DNA from: Granulicella sp. L56
GTDB taxonomy: Bacteria; Acidobacteriota; Terriglobia; Terriglobales; Acidobacteriaceae
Assembly (NCBI RefSeq): GCF_009765835.1
Contig: NZ_LMUS01000006.1
Coordinates: 2,348,645 to 2,412,644, forward strand
Direction of reading: 5' to 3'
Length of the DNA: 64,000 nt
Within the stretch, counting starts at the first letter, position 1. The number at the start of each line of letters is the position of its first letter. This document shows positions 34,048-42,336 of the stretch, piece by piece. The notes under the pieces are model-generated. The model was not told where the DNA came from. It saw only the letters and a program-made list of their open reading frames with translations, and did no database searches. The position numbers and the translations under genes are program-made.

Positions 34048-35652
34048 ATGGCAACTGCGATGATGAGTCCGGCGATACCCGCAAGAAATCCCGCCACAGA
34101 GACTGCCGATCATGTCTCGGTGAAGACCTGGATATGCGTTACAGGAGTTCTTCTTGGGTGTTTCATGGCGGTGCTCGATATCATCGTCACAAATTCTTCG
34201 CTTCGCGACATCGCAGGAACCCTGGCAGCCAGTTCAGATGAGATTTCATGGGTTCCGACGGCATATCTGGTCGCTGAGATTGTTGTGATCTCGTTGACCT
34301 CGTGGCTCTCTGCGGCATTTTCACTGAAGAAATATCTTCTAGTGAACTCGATCCTGTTTGTAGTCTTTTCTGTCTGTTGCGGACAGGCGCGTTCTTTGGA
34401 GTTCATGATCCTCTTTCGCGTACTACAGGGATTCACGGGGGGCGTACTCATTCCACTCTCTTTCGACGTGATCCTCAGATACCTTCCGACGACGAAGAGG
34501 GCAATTGGCATGGCCATGTTCACCATCACGGCGACTTTTGCTCCTGCCGTAGGACCTCTACTCGGCGGATGGCTGACGGACAACTATGGATGGCCATTCA
34601 TCTTTTACATCAACGTAATTCCGGGAGCACTGCTAATCACAGCGGTGTGGTTCACCATGGAACAGCAGCCCATGAACCTAAGCCTGCTAAAGAAGGGTGA
34701 CTGGTGGGGCATCCTGACTATGGCGATCGGCCTCGCTTCATTCGAGATCGTGCTCGAGGATGGAAATCGTAAGGACTGGTTCGGCGATCCGGAGATTGTG
34801 AAGCTGGCCGTGATCGCAGCGATCTTCATTCCCGCTTTCATTATTATCGAGTTGCGAGAAAAAGAGCCGCTCGTCGATCTACGACTCTTTGCGCGCAGGA
34901 ATTTTGGGCTCGGCAGCATCGTCAATTTGGCTCTTGGAATTGGCCTCTATGGTGTCATCTTCATTCTGCCCACGTACCTCGGCCAGATTCATGGATACGA
35001 TGCGACTCAGATAGGGACGGTGATCATCTGGCTGGGCCTTCCACAACTTGTTGTTATCCCCCTGATACCGAAATTGATGAAATTTATCGACGCGCGAATC
35101 ATTATAGGCATCGGGATTCTTCTTTTCGGCGGTAGCTCTTTTTTAGATATTCATCTCGATTCCGATTTCGCCGGCCCGCAGTTTTATATCCCGCTTATCA
35201 TCCGCGCGATAGGCCAACCTCTCATCATGACTCCTCTTTCCGCCGTCACCACGGCCGGCATGGCCGAAGGACGTGAAAGTGGGGCGGCATCGTCGCTCTT
35301 CAACATGATGCGTAATATAGGCGGATCGATCGGTATCGCCGGACTATCGACGTTGCTCTCTGTGAGAGAGCGGTTCCATTCGGAGCGCATCGGCGAATCG
35401 GTGACCATTTACGCGGGACCGGTGCAGGAACGCCTGCAGCGGTCTGCGAATTACTTCGCGTCTCAGGGCAGCGATCCGTACTCGGCTCGCGCTCGCGCGA
35501 TCGGCGCTGTCGGCTCCGCGATCCGACGCCAGGCGTTTCTACTCGCCTATGGAGATTGTTTCCTGGTGCTGGGCTGCGTATTGCTCGTCAGTGGAGTCGC
35601 CTTATTTTTTATGAAAAAGGCAAGAATATCGGGTCCCGCGGGGGGGCATTGA
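34048..35652 (+). CDS. MFS drug transporter, DHA2/EmrB family
   Basis: 534 residues with about 14 hydrophobic segments. Motif 'VLDIIVTNSSLRDIAGTLAAS' (part: 'VLDIIVTNSSLRDIAG') near 45, the DHA2 pattern 'RVLQGFTGGVLIPLSF' near 128, and 'GPLLGGWLTDNYGWPFIFYIN' (motif C, part: 'GPLLGGWLTDNYGWPF') near 170. It exports lipophilic toxic compounds by proton antiport through the EmrA/TolC-like partners. 9 bp after the adaptor gene with TAGGA upstream. No dedicated repressor gene (MarR/TetR) is nearby, consistent with control by the shared operator upstream of the operon. Confidence 0.92.
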   Translation: MATAMMSPAIPARNPATETADHVSVKTWICVTGVLLGCFMAVLDIIVTNSSLRDIAGTLAASSDEISWVPTAYLVAEIVVISLTSWLSAAFSLKKYLLVNSILFVVFSVCCGQARSLEFMILFRVLQGFTGGVLIPLSFDVILRYLPTTKRAIGMAMFTITATFAPAVGPLLGGWLTDNYGWPFIFYINVIPGALLITAVWFTMEQQPMNLSLLKKGDWWGILTMAIGLASFEIVLEDGNRKDWFGDPEIVKLAVIAAIFIPAFIIIELREKEPLVDLRLFARRNFGLGSIVNLALGIGLYGVIFILPTYLGQIHGYDATQIGTVIIWLGLPQLVVIPLIPKLMKFIDARIIIGIGILLFGGSSFLDIHLDSDFAGPQFYIPLIIRAIGQPLIMTPLSAVTTAGMAEGRESGAASSLFNMMRNIGGSIGIAGLSTLLSVRERFHSERIGESVTIYAGPVQERLQRSANYFASQGSDPYSARARAIGAVGSAIRRQAFLLAYGDCFLVLGCVLLVSGVALFFMKKARISGPAGGH

Positions 35653-35764
35653 TAGATATAGGCGATGTATTCTTCTTTCAAGAACTGCGGAAGCTAGCCA
35701 TCCGGAGCGCATTAGACGCATCCGATGAAGTAGATTCGGCTACTACTGCTATGTGGAGAATAGT

Positions 35765-38281
35765 TTGAAACATATACAGGAGCAAGAGCAGGGATTGCCG
35801 TTGAGCCATGATCGCGAACAGCAGCAGATGGGTGTGCTGGCCGGCGAAAACCGCGCCGGTACATCGGCTGAAGAAATTGCAGTTTCGTTCCGCAATCACA
35901 TGACGCATAGCGTAGGCCGACCGCTGGAATCGTCCAGCATGATCGATAAATATCATGCGCTGTCAGCCGCTGTGCGCGATCGCTTGATGGATCAATGGCT
36001 AGAGACGATTCAGACCTACAGACAGAAAGATGTTCGGGTCCTTTCGTTCCTGAGCGCCGAATACCTGTTGGGGCCTCACCTACAGAACGATCTGTTGAAT
36101 TTGGATTTGACTCCACAAACCGAGCAGGCGCTCAAGAGCCTCGGGCTGGATCTGACGGCCATCGCCGTCGAGGAGCCTGAGCCTGGCTTGGGCAACGGCG
36201 GGTTGGGTCGATTGGCGGCGTGCTTTCTTGATTCGCTCTCGACGCTGGATGTACCGGTGATTGGATATGGTCTGCGTTACGAGTTCGGTATCTTCCGCCA
36301 GGAGATCGTGGATGGATGGCAGGTAGAGAAGTCGGATAAATGGCTCCAGTTTGGCAATCCATGGGAGATTCCGGCTTCGATGTCTATGGAAGTAGGGCTC
36401 TTCGGGCACACCGAGACGTACACGGATGATAAGGGTTCAGTTCGTCGCAGATGGGTGCCTGGTTATACGGTGAAGGGCATTCCGTTCGATACGCCGATTC
36501 CGGGCTATAAGACGCGCACAGTCAACCGGCTGAGACTCTGGGAGTCTGAAGCTGTCGATTCGTTTGATTTGAGGCTATTCAACAGCGGCGATTACGCAGG
36601 GGCCGTGCACGCAAAGATGGAATCCGAGACCATCAGCAAAGTCCTGTACCCGCCGGACGAAAAGGTTGAAGGCAAGCGTTTGAGGCTGACGCAACAATTT
36701 TTCTTTACGTCGTGCTCTTTGCAGGACATGGTGCGGTTACATCTGGCACTCGGCAAACCGCTGACAGACTTCGACAAAAAATGGACGGTGCAGTTGAACG
36801 ACACCCATCCTTCGATCGGTATTGCGGAGCTGATGCGGCTGCTGATGGATGAGCACGAGGTAGGCTGGGACGATGCGTGGCGGGTGACACAAGCTACTTT
36901 CGGTTATACCAACCACACGCTTCTGCCTGAGGCGTTGGAGCGTTGGCCGTTGGACATGTTTGCAAATCTGCTGCCACGGCATCTTGAAATCATCTACGAG
37001 ATTAATCGCCGGTTTCTGGATGATATGCGCGCTCGCTTTCCTGACGACGACGCGCGACTTCGACGAATGAGCATCATCGGCGAGGACGGGGAACGCAGCG
37101 TGCAGATGGCACATCTTGCCGTCGTCGGCAGCAAAGCGATCAATGGCGTCGCGCAACTCCATACGGAATTGTTGGAAAAAACTACTCTGCATGACTACTA
37201 CGAGGCCTTCCCGGAACGTTTCAGCAATAAGACCAATGGTGTCACTCCGCGTCGCTGGTTGATGCTTTCAAATCCGGAGCTTACAGGGCTAATCAATGAG
37301 ACCATCGGGACTGATTGGCACAAGGATTTGTATGGTTTGAAGTCGTTGGAGCCCTTTGCCAAGGATACGGGCTTCCTCGATCGTTGGCGGAAGACACAGG
37401 AGGCTTCAAAGGGCCGGCTTGCTGCCTACATCAAGGAGACGATGTCCATAGACGTGGATCCGAAATCGATGTTTGACGTTCAGGTAAAACGGCTGCACGA
37501 GTACAAGCGCCAACACTTGAATGCACTGCATATTCTTTCGCTGTACTGCCAGATCAAGAGCGGAACAATAAAAAACCTTGCGCCGCGGACGTTCTTGTTT
37601 GGAGGAAAAGCCGCGCCCAGTTATTCGATGGCGAAGTTGATCATCAAGCTGATCTGTCAGGTCGGTGAGTTGGTCAACAATGATCCCCAGGTAAAAGATG
37701 TTTTGAAGGTCATTTTCCTTCCGAATTACTCGGTCTCGCTGGGCCAGCGTATCTACCCCGCTGCTGATCTCTCCGAGCAAATCTCTACTGCAGGATTCGA
37801 AGCGAGCGGAACCGGATGCATGAAATTCATGATGAATGGGGCCGTCGCCATTGGCACACTGGACGGCGCGAATATTGAAATTCGCAAAGAGGCGGGTGAA
37901 GAGAACTTCTTCCTCTTCGGCATGACGGCGCCGGAGATCAGCGATCTGCAGCAGGCAGGCTACAACCCACGCCGCTACTACGATAAGAGTCCGCTGCTGC
38001 GTGAGGTACTGGACGGCTTGCGTGATGGGAGGTTCTCAAATGGTGATCGCGATCTATTTTCGCCACTGGTAAATGACCTGATGAATCATGACCGTTATTT
38101 CGTGCTCGCTGACTTCGATGCCTACGCCGCGGCGCAGCAGGAAGCCGGCAAAGCCTATGCCGACATTTCACGTTGGGGGACCATGTCACTGCTGAATACA
38201 GCACGTTCAGGCAAATTCTCATCCGATCGCACGATCCGCCAATACTGTGAGGATATTTGGAAGCTTCCGCTCGGAAGCTAG
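35765..38281 (+). CDS. glgP: Glycogen/alpha-glucan phosphorylase
   Basis: 838 residues from TTG 35765, chosen because GGAG lies 6 nt upstream; the frame begins at GTG 35753. Family length is 815-850. Diagnostic regions: 'VRVLSFLSAEYLLG' near 80, 'GNGGLGRLAACFLDSLSTL' (part: 'GNGGLGRLAACFLDS') near 145, 'QLNDTHPSIGIAELMRLL', 'VKRLHEYKRQHLNALHI' near 575, and the pyridoxal-phosphate lysine region 'ASGTGCMKFMMNGAVAIGTLDGAN' (part: 'GTGCMKFMMNGAVAIGT') near 690. It releases glucose-1-phosphate from glycogen. Located 112 bp after the efflux operon with no terminator, so read-through from promoter F is possible. Confidence 0.93.
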   Translation: MKHIQEQEQGLPLSHDREQQQMGVLAGENRAGTSAEEIAVSFRNHMTHSVGRPLESSSMIDKYHALSAAVRDRLMDQWLETIQTYRQKDVRVLSFLSAEYLLGPHLQNDLLNLDLTPQTEQALKSLGLDLTAIAVEEPEPGLGNGGLGRLAACFLDSLSTLDVPVIGYGLRYEFGIFRQEIVDGWQVEKSDKWLQFGNPWEIPASMSMEVGLFGHTETYTDDKGSVRRRWVPGYTVKGIPFDTPIPGYKTRTVNRLRLWESEAVDSFDLRLFNSGDYAGAVHAKMESETISKVLYPPDEKVEGKRLRLTQQFFFTSCSLQDMVRLHLALGKPLTDFDKKWTVQLNDTHPSIGIAELMRLLMDEHEVGWDDAWRVTQATFGYTNHTLLPEALERWPLDMFANLLPRHLEIIYEINRRFLDDMRARFPDDDARLRRMSIIGEDGERSVQMAHLAVVGSKAINGVAQLHTELLEKTTLHDYYEAFPERFSNKTNGVTPRRWLMLSNPELTGLINETIGTDWHKDLYGLKSLEPFAKDTGFLDRWRKTQEASKGRLAAYIKETMSIDVDPKSMFDVQVKRLHEYKRQHLNALHILSLYCQIKSGTIKNLAPRTFLFGGKAAPSYSMAKLIIKLICQVGELVNNDPQVKDVLKVIFLPNYSVSLGQRIYPAADLSEQISTAGFEASGTGCMKFMMNGAVAIGTLDGANIEIRKEAGEENFFLFGMTAPEISDLQQAGYNPRRYYDKSPLLREVLDGLRDGRFSNGDRDLFSPLVNDLMNHDRYFVLADFDAYAAAQQEAGKAYADISRWGTMSLLNTARSGKFSSDRTIRQYCEDIWKLPLGS

Positions 38282-38313
38282 CCAACAAGAAAGCCGCGCG
38301 CTATCGCACTTCC

Positions 38314-38703
38314 TCACTTCAAGAGCACATAATGTCCCCCGTCCGTGAAGGCGATCACTAGATTGATTAGGATGAACATTAGGTCGTAGTGCCAGCCGTA
38401 GGTTGTTTGCCCCCAGAATCCTATGTGCCAGGAAAAGATTTTCTTCTCGATCGCTCCTAGCATGAGGAAGATCAGTCCAAAAGCGGCGAGTTGTGTGAGG
38501 ACACCAAAGGTGACCCCCAGGCTGCCAGCGACCTCGGCGATCCCGAGAAAAATCGTGAAGCCCTTCGACATCTCGATGCTCTTCGAGCGCGCCTCCGGAT
38601 CCTTCAGATGACCATAGCCGCTTGTGATGAAGACTAAGCCCACCATAAGCCGCAGCAGGAGCAGACCGAGATCGGTAAAGTGAGCGAGTTGCGGGAACAT
38701 CAT
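38314..38703 (-). CDS. DoxX family membrane protein
   Basis: 129 residues with four membrane helices. 'LGLLLLRLMVGLVFITSGYGHLKDP' (part: 'LLRLMVGLVFITSGYGHLK') is the classic DoxX opening; 'GIAEVAGSLGVTFGVLTQLAAFGLI' (part: 'GIAEVAGSLGVTFGVLTQ') follows near 55. Role unknown; related proteins are tied to thiol/redox stress. 152 bp downstream of the SDR gene on the same strand and convergent with glgP. Confidence 0.87.
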   Translation of the reverse strand: MMFPQLAHFTDLGLLLLRLMVGLVFITSGYGHLKDPEARSKSIEMSKGFTIFLGIAEVAGSLGVTFGVLTQLAAFGLIFLMLGAIEKKIFSWHIGFWGQTTYGWHYDLMFILINLVIAFTDGGHYVLLK

Positions 38704-38855
38704 AAATATCTCCTAAGATTTCACGAGCCAGCCGCGGTTGGTGACATCATCGAAAGAATGCGTAAGCGTTGAGCTTTTTGCTTGATTGCTTCGGATGGTG
38801 CCGCGGCAGTGGTCATAAAGCCTCTTCTTCAGATTTCAACTCTGGGCTCCGCTGG

Positions 38856-39617
38856 CTAGACGGCTACGAACTGCTGGCCACCATCGATGTCGTAGGTGGC
38901 ACCCGTAATGGCGGTGTTGCTCATGATGTGCACCGCCAGCGAGGCGACATCTGCTGGTTGAATAACCCGCCGGATGGGGAGTTTGGCTCGAAGCTGGTTG
39001 CGACGTTTTTCAAGTTCATCGCCCAGGAGTGATGCGGACAGCTCCGTGTCGACGAATCCGGCGGCGATGAGGTTTACGCGAACCGGTGCGAGTTCAAGAG
39101 CTAGATTGGCGGTGAGGGCGGGAAGTGAGGCCGCTACCGTCGATGCGATCCCGATGCCAATGCCTGGACGACGGCTATCGGCGTCGCCCATAAATATCAA
39201 TGTTCCTCCATCTCTTACCTTGCCAGCTGCGTTCCGCGCGACTTCGATAAAGAGTAAGAGGCGGTCGGTCAGAGCACGGCGTGCGCGGTCGTATTCCTGA
39301 TCAATGATGCGCCCGTAGGAAGGCTGGCCGGCGGTCACCATGATGTGATCGATTGGAGCCTGCAGATCGCGGAAAAACTGAGCGAGCAGCGGAGGATCCG
39401 TGGCGTCAAAAGCACTACAGCTCAGCGCATTTACCTCGCTCGCTGCGCGCTGCAGACGCTGAAGATCGCGGCCGGTGAGGATGACCTTTGCTTGCTCCGC
39501 ACTTGCTCTTCGGGCGGTTTCGAGCCCGATTCCTAAGCTTCCACCGATGACGACTACGGTTTGCCCTGAGAGGTCCGGTTTCCGCTCAACATGACGGACA
39601 GCGATTATTGCGCTCAT
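38856..39617 (-). CDS. Atypical SDR-family protein without a YxxxK motif
   Basis: 253 residues from ATG 39617, chosen for GGAGGAATT directly upstream. 'VVVIGGSLGIGLETARR' nucleotide site, 'ITVTAGQ'-like 'IMVTAGQPSYG' in place of NNAG, 'NLIAAGFVDTELS' and C-terminal 'ITGATYDIDGGQQFV'. The catalytic region reads 'SRRPGIGIGIASTVAASLPALTANLAL' (part: 'GIASTVAASLPALTANL') with neither the Tyr nor the Lys of YxxxK. It is either a binding protein or an oxidoreductase with unusual chemistry. Under promoter G-reverse. Confidence 0.83.
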   Translation of the reverse strand: MSAIIAVRHVERKPDLSGQTVVVIGGSLGIGLETARRASAEQAKVILTGRDLQRLQRAASEVNALSCSAFDATDPPLLAQFFRDLQAPIDHIMVTAGQPSYGRIIDQEYDRARRALTDRLLLFIEVARNAAGKVRDGGTLIFMGDADSRRPGIGIGIASTVAASLPALTANLALELAPVRVNLIAAGFVDTELSASLLGDELEKRRNQLRAKLPIRRVIQPADVASLAVHIMSNTAITGATYDIDGGQQFVAV

Positions 39618-39642
39618 AATTCCTCCGACCAGCTTCAAGGTG

Positions 39643-39687
39643 ATTAAGCAGGAATCGCGATGACAAATCTATTGGACGAACGTATTG
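39643..39687 (-). promoter_or_regulatory. Regulon promoter G-reverse (toward atypical SDR)
   Basis: Minus-strand operator CAATACGTTCGTCCAATAG at 39669-39687, 20-nt spacer, -10-like CTTAAT at 39643-39648. The leader is about 20 nt. Confidence 0.75.
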
Positions 39688-39766
39688 ACTGCCACCAAAG
39701 TATGGATTGGCAGGAGCGCGGAGCGGTGCGTCCTCTATTCTGCGGGTTCCGATACAAAGGTATTGC

Positions 39767-39811
39767 CGATACCATCGTCCAATTGCTTCACCGGAATACC
39801 TCGGGTGTAAT
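39767..39811 (+). promoter_or_regulatory. Regulon promoter G-forward (toward carbonic anhydrase operon)
   Basis: Operator CGATACCATCGTCCAATTG at 39767-39785, 20-nt spacer, -10-like TGTAAT at 39806-39811. Part of a 117-bp divergent block with extra half-sites at 39693-39708. Confidence 0.75.
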
Positions 39812-39853
39812 CGCTCCATCTCAGTCGGGCATCAGGCTCGCTGCCAGGAGAAA

Positions 39854-40378
39854 ATGATGAGCATAATTGATAAGGCATTAGAAGCAAACCGTAAGTACGC
39901 GAAGGGCTACGACCCATCTCACGGAAAGCCCCCGGCTCCCAAGATCGTAGTCGTAACCTGTATGGACCCACGGCTCTCAGACCTGCCTGCGATCCTGGGC
40001 TTGCCGGAGGCCGATATCGACGTTATCCGGACTGGCGGACCAGCGGTAACGGAAGATGTCCTGGGAGAGCTTGTTGTGTCGAACCATGTGCTCGGAACCA
40101 AAGAGATATTGCTTCTCAACCATACCGGCTGTGGGTTCACAACCTTCACTGACGCTGAACTGAACGCGAAGCTGAGCGCTTCTACCGGTGATGCGTCGCC
40201 GGCCCCGATGCGGTTCTTCTCCTACAAGGACCCGGAAGAACACACGCGGGAGCAGATGAGAAGGATCAGATCGCATCCATGGATTGACAAAGATATTCCC
40301 GTGCGCGGCGTGGTTTTCGACATGGAAACGGGGAGATTGCACGAGGTCAAAGACCTGAAACATGAGCACGCCGCCTGA
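39854..40378 (+). CDS. Beta-class carbonic anhydrase
   Basis: 174 residues from ATG 39854 (AGGAG upstream); the longer frame from 39707 would run through the promoter. Zinc ligands and dyad: 'VVTCMDPRLSDL' (Cys, Asp-Arg) near 40 and 'LLNHTGCGFTTF' (His-x2-Cys) near 92. 'DVIRTGGPAVTEDVL' is the family's substrate-loop region (RNAG in plants). It interconverts CO2 and bicarbonate in the cytoplasm. First gene of a plus-strand run followed by a small helical protein, an oxidoreductase and a DNA glycosylase. Confidence 0.92.
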   Translation: MMSIIDKALEANRKYAKGYDPSHGKPPAPKIVVVTCMDPRLSDLPAILGLPEADIDVIRTGGPAVTEDVLGELVVSNHVLGTKEILLLNHTGCGFTTFTDAELNAKLSASTGDASPAPMRFFSYKDPEEHTREQMRRIRSHPWIDKDIPVRGVVFDMETGRLHEVKDLKHEHAA

Positions 40379-40512
40379 TTCGCGATCACGTTTCTTTGTT
40401 CGTCGGCGGTCCTGCAAGGCTTGTATGTGATCGGGCCGTCGGCGGTTAGTCTGCTGGATGTTGGCAATGTAACGTATCTCATTTCGCACCAGGACCTTTC
40501 ATAAGAGGAAAT

Positions 40513-40719
40513 ATGGACCACAATGAGGTAGTCCGCAAATTTGATCATTTGTTGAGCAGAGAGGCTGAGCGCGCGCACGAAACGGCGATCGAACTTGAGG
40601 CTTTGATACCGCTTCTGCTCGGGCACAAATCTCGACCGCTCGCTCAGCTCCAGCTAAAAGCGAGTCACAAGCGGGCGAAAGATTTCCGGGAGTTAGCGCA
40701 GAAAGTCAGAGAAACGTAG
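40513..40719 (+). CDS. Small helical hypothetical protein
   Basis: 68 residues with AGAGGAA upstream of the ATG. It is rich in Lys, Arg, Glu and Leu and predicted to be almost fully helical ('DHLLSREAERAHETAIELEALI'; part quoted: 'AHETAIELEALIPLLL'). I recognise no family. It lies 134 bp after carbonic anhydrase and 7 bp before the quinone oxidoreductase gene, so it is part of the same transcript. Confidence 0.6.
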   Translation: MDHNEVVRKFDHLLSREAERAHETAIELEALIPLLLGHKSRPLAQLQLKASHKRAKDFRELAQKVRET

Positions 40720-40726
40720 GAGTCTT

Positions 40727-41632
40727 ATGAAGGCAATCGTTGTGACCGAATATGGTGGTCCGGAAGTGCTAAAGTTCGAGGATTACCCTGACCCAGTTCC
40801 GGGACCAGGCGAGGTACTGGTGCAGATCGCCGCAACGAGCGTGAACCCCATCGACTACAAGCGACGTGCCGGGTTAACGAAAGACTTCTATCCGATGACT
40901 TTTCCGGGATTGATAGGAATCGATATTTCTGGAACCGTGGTGAAGGTCGGGCCGGAAGTGGAAGGCTTTTCCGTCGGTGACCAGGTATTCGCCATAGCGG
41001 ACAATACTTATGCCGAGCTCTGCGTGGTAAAAGCAGAGGTTCTGGCGAAAATTCCGCAAGGTCTGGATTTGATTCAGGCGGCGGCGCTGCCGCTGGCAAC
41101 TATAACTGGCAACCAGCTCCTTTCATCTACGGGGATCGAAACGGGCCAAACGGTTATGGTCGTAGGTGCTGTGGGAAATGTCGGACGTTCGGCGGTATTC
41201 ACCGCGAAGGACCGCGGGGCGATTGTAATCGCGGGGGTTCTGAAGCGGCAGATGGATGAGGCGAAGACTCTTGGCGCAGACTGGGTAGTCGCAACCGACG
41301 ATGACACCGCGATTGCGAATCTTCCGCCGCTCGATGCGGTGGCGGATACGGTCGGCGGGAAGATCGCCGAGAAGCTGCTTGCCAAGGTCAAGCCTGGAAG
41401 TGTGTTTGCTTCAGTTAACGGGGCACCGCAGAACGCCGCGAAGTATCCCTCTGTAAAAGTGGTGACAGTGTTCTCGAAATTTGACAGGAAGACGCTCGTG
41501 TTTATGGCAGAAGCCGTGCGAGATGGCAAGCTGGTCATCCCGATCAGCCAGATACTGCCTCTGAGTGGCGCCGCGAAGGCTCATGCAGCGGCGGAAAAGG
41601 GCGGCATCGGGAAGATATTGCTGGTGCCCTGA
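40727..41632 (+). CDS. Zinc-independent MDR oxidoreductase (quinone oxidoreductase-like)
   Basis: 301 residues. 'MKAIVVTEYGGPEVLKFEDYP' opening, 'TSVNPIDYKRRAG' near 40, 'PGLIGIDISGTVVKVGP' near 62 and nucleotide site 'VMVVGAVGNVGRSAVF' near 145. The structural and catalytic Cys residues of zinc-dependent alcohol dehydrogenases are missing, as in NADPH:quinone reductases and enone reductases. It reduces quinones or alpha,beta-unsaturated carbonyls, fitting electrophile stress. GTAGGAG lies before the ATG. Confidence 0.9.
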   Translation: MKAIVVTEYGGPEVLKFEDYPDPVPGPGEVLVQIAATSVNPIDYKRRAGLTKDFYPMTFPGLIGIDISGTVVKVGPEVEGFSVGDQVFAIADNTYAELCVVKAEVLAKIPQGLDLIQAAALPLATITGNQLLSSTGIETGQTVMVVGAVGNVGRSAVFTAKDRGAIVIAGVLKRQMDEAKTLGADWVVATDDDTAIANLPPLDAVADTVGGKIAEKLLAKVKPGSVFASVNGAPQNAAKYPSVKVVTVFSKFDRKTLVFMAEAVRDGKLVIPISQILPLSGAAKAHAAAEKGGIGKILLVP

Positions 41633-41674
41633 AGATTTCTGGGCCGACTCTGGCAGACCGATCGGGGTATTTCA

Positions 41675-42286
41675 TTGCAGACCGCGTCTCATCTCGCTTA
41701 TGAAATCCAGAGGCTATCACGGGCCAGCTTGCCAACTCATACGGCTGAGCTGGCCAGATATCTCATCGGCAAAACCATTGCACATAAGATCGGAAGAAGC
41801 ACACTTAGCGGTCGTATTGTCGAGACAGAGGCTTACCCGCCAGGCGATCCGAGTGGCCATGGTTACCGCGGGCGCACGGCAAGGAACAAATCGCTATTTT
41901 TAGAAAAAGGGTTTGCCTATGTGTACTTCATCTATGGGACGTCGTTCATGCTCAACGTGTCGGCTGAGGAACCGGAGGTTGGTGCCGGGGTGCTGCTGCG
42001 CGCCATCGAGCCTCTTCAAGGAATTGACATAATGAAACAGCTCCGCGAAACCGACAAGCTCACAGATTTGGCGAGAGGTCCGGGACGGCTTGCGGCTGCA
42101 TTGGAAATCGACCGGCAACTGGACGGAGTCGACCTGTGTGCCAATGGTCCGCTTTGGCTTGGCACTGCAGTTCGAGAAACCGGGCACATCAACACGAGCG
42201 TGCGCATCGGCATCACGCGTGAGATAGACCGGCTGCTGCGTTTCTATGAAGCAGGCAGCCCGTTTGTTAGCGGACCCCGCAAATGA
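41675..42286 (+). CDS. 3-methyladenine DNA glycosylase (MPG/AAG type)
   Basis: 203 residues from a TTG start, 42 bp after the oxidoreductase. 'LARYLIGKTIAHKIG' near 28, catalytic 'GRIVETEAYPPGDPSGHGYRG' (Glu in 'VETEAY') near 50, 'AYVYFIYGTSFMLNV' near 82, and 'RGPGRLAAALEI' near 137. It removes alkylated purines (3-methyladenine, hypoxanthine). A repair enzyme in this operon fits damage by alkylating electrophiles. No good ATG exists nearby and GGGG lies 7 nt before the TTG. Confidence 0.9.
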   Translation: MQTASHLAYEIQRLSRASLPTHTAELARYLIGKTIAHKIGRSTLSGRIVETEAYPPGDPSGHGYRGRTARNKSLFLEKGFAYVYFIYGTSFMLNVSAEEPEVGAGVLLRAIEPLQGIDIMKQLRETDKLTDLARGPGRLAAALEIDRQLDGVDLCANGPLWLGTAVRETGHINTSVRIGITREIDRLLRFYEAGSPFVSGPRK

Positions 42287-42336
42287 GATGAGAGGTAGTT
42301 AGGTTCGACCGTCTTCCCAATACCATCTCTGTACTC

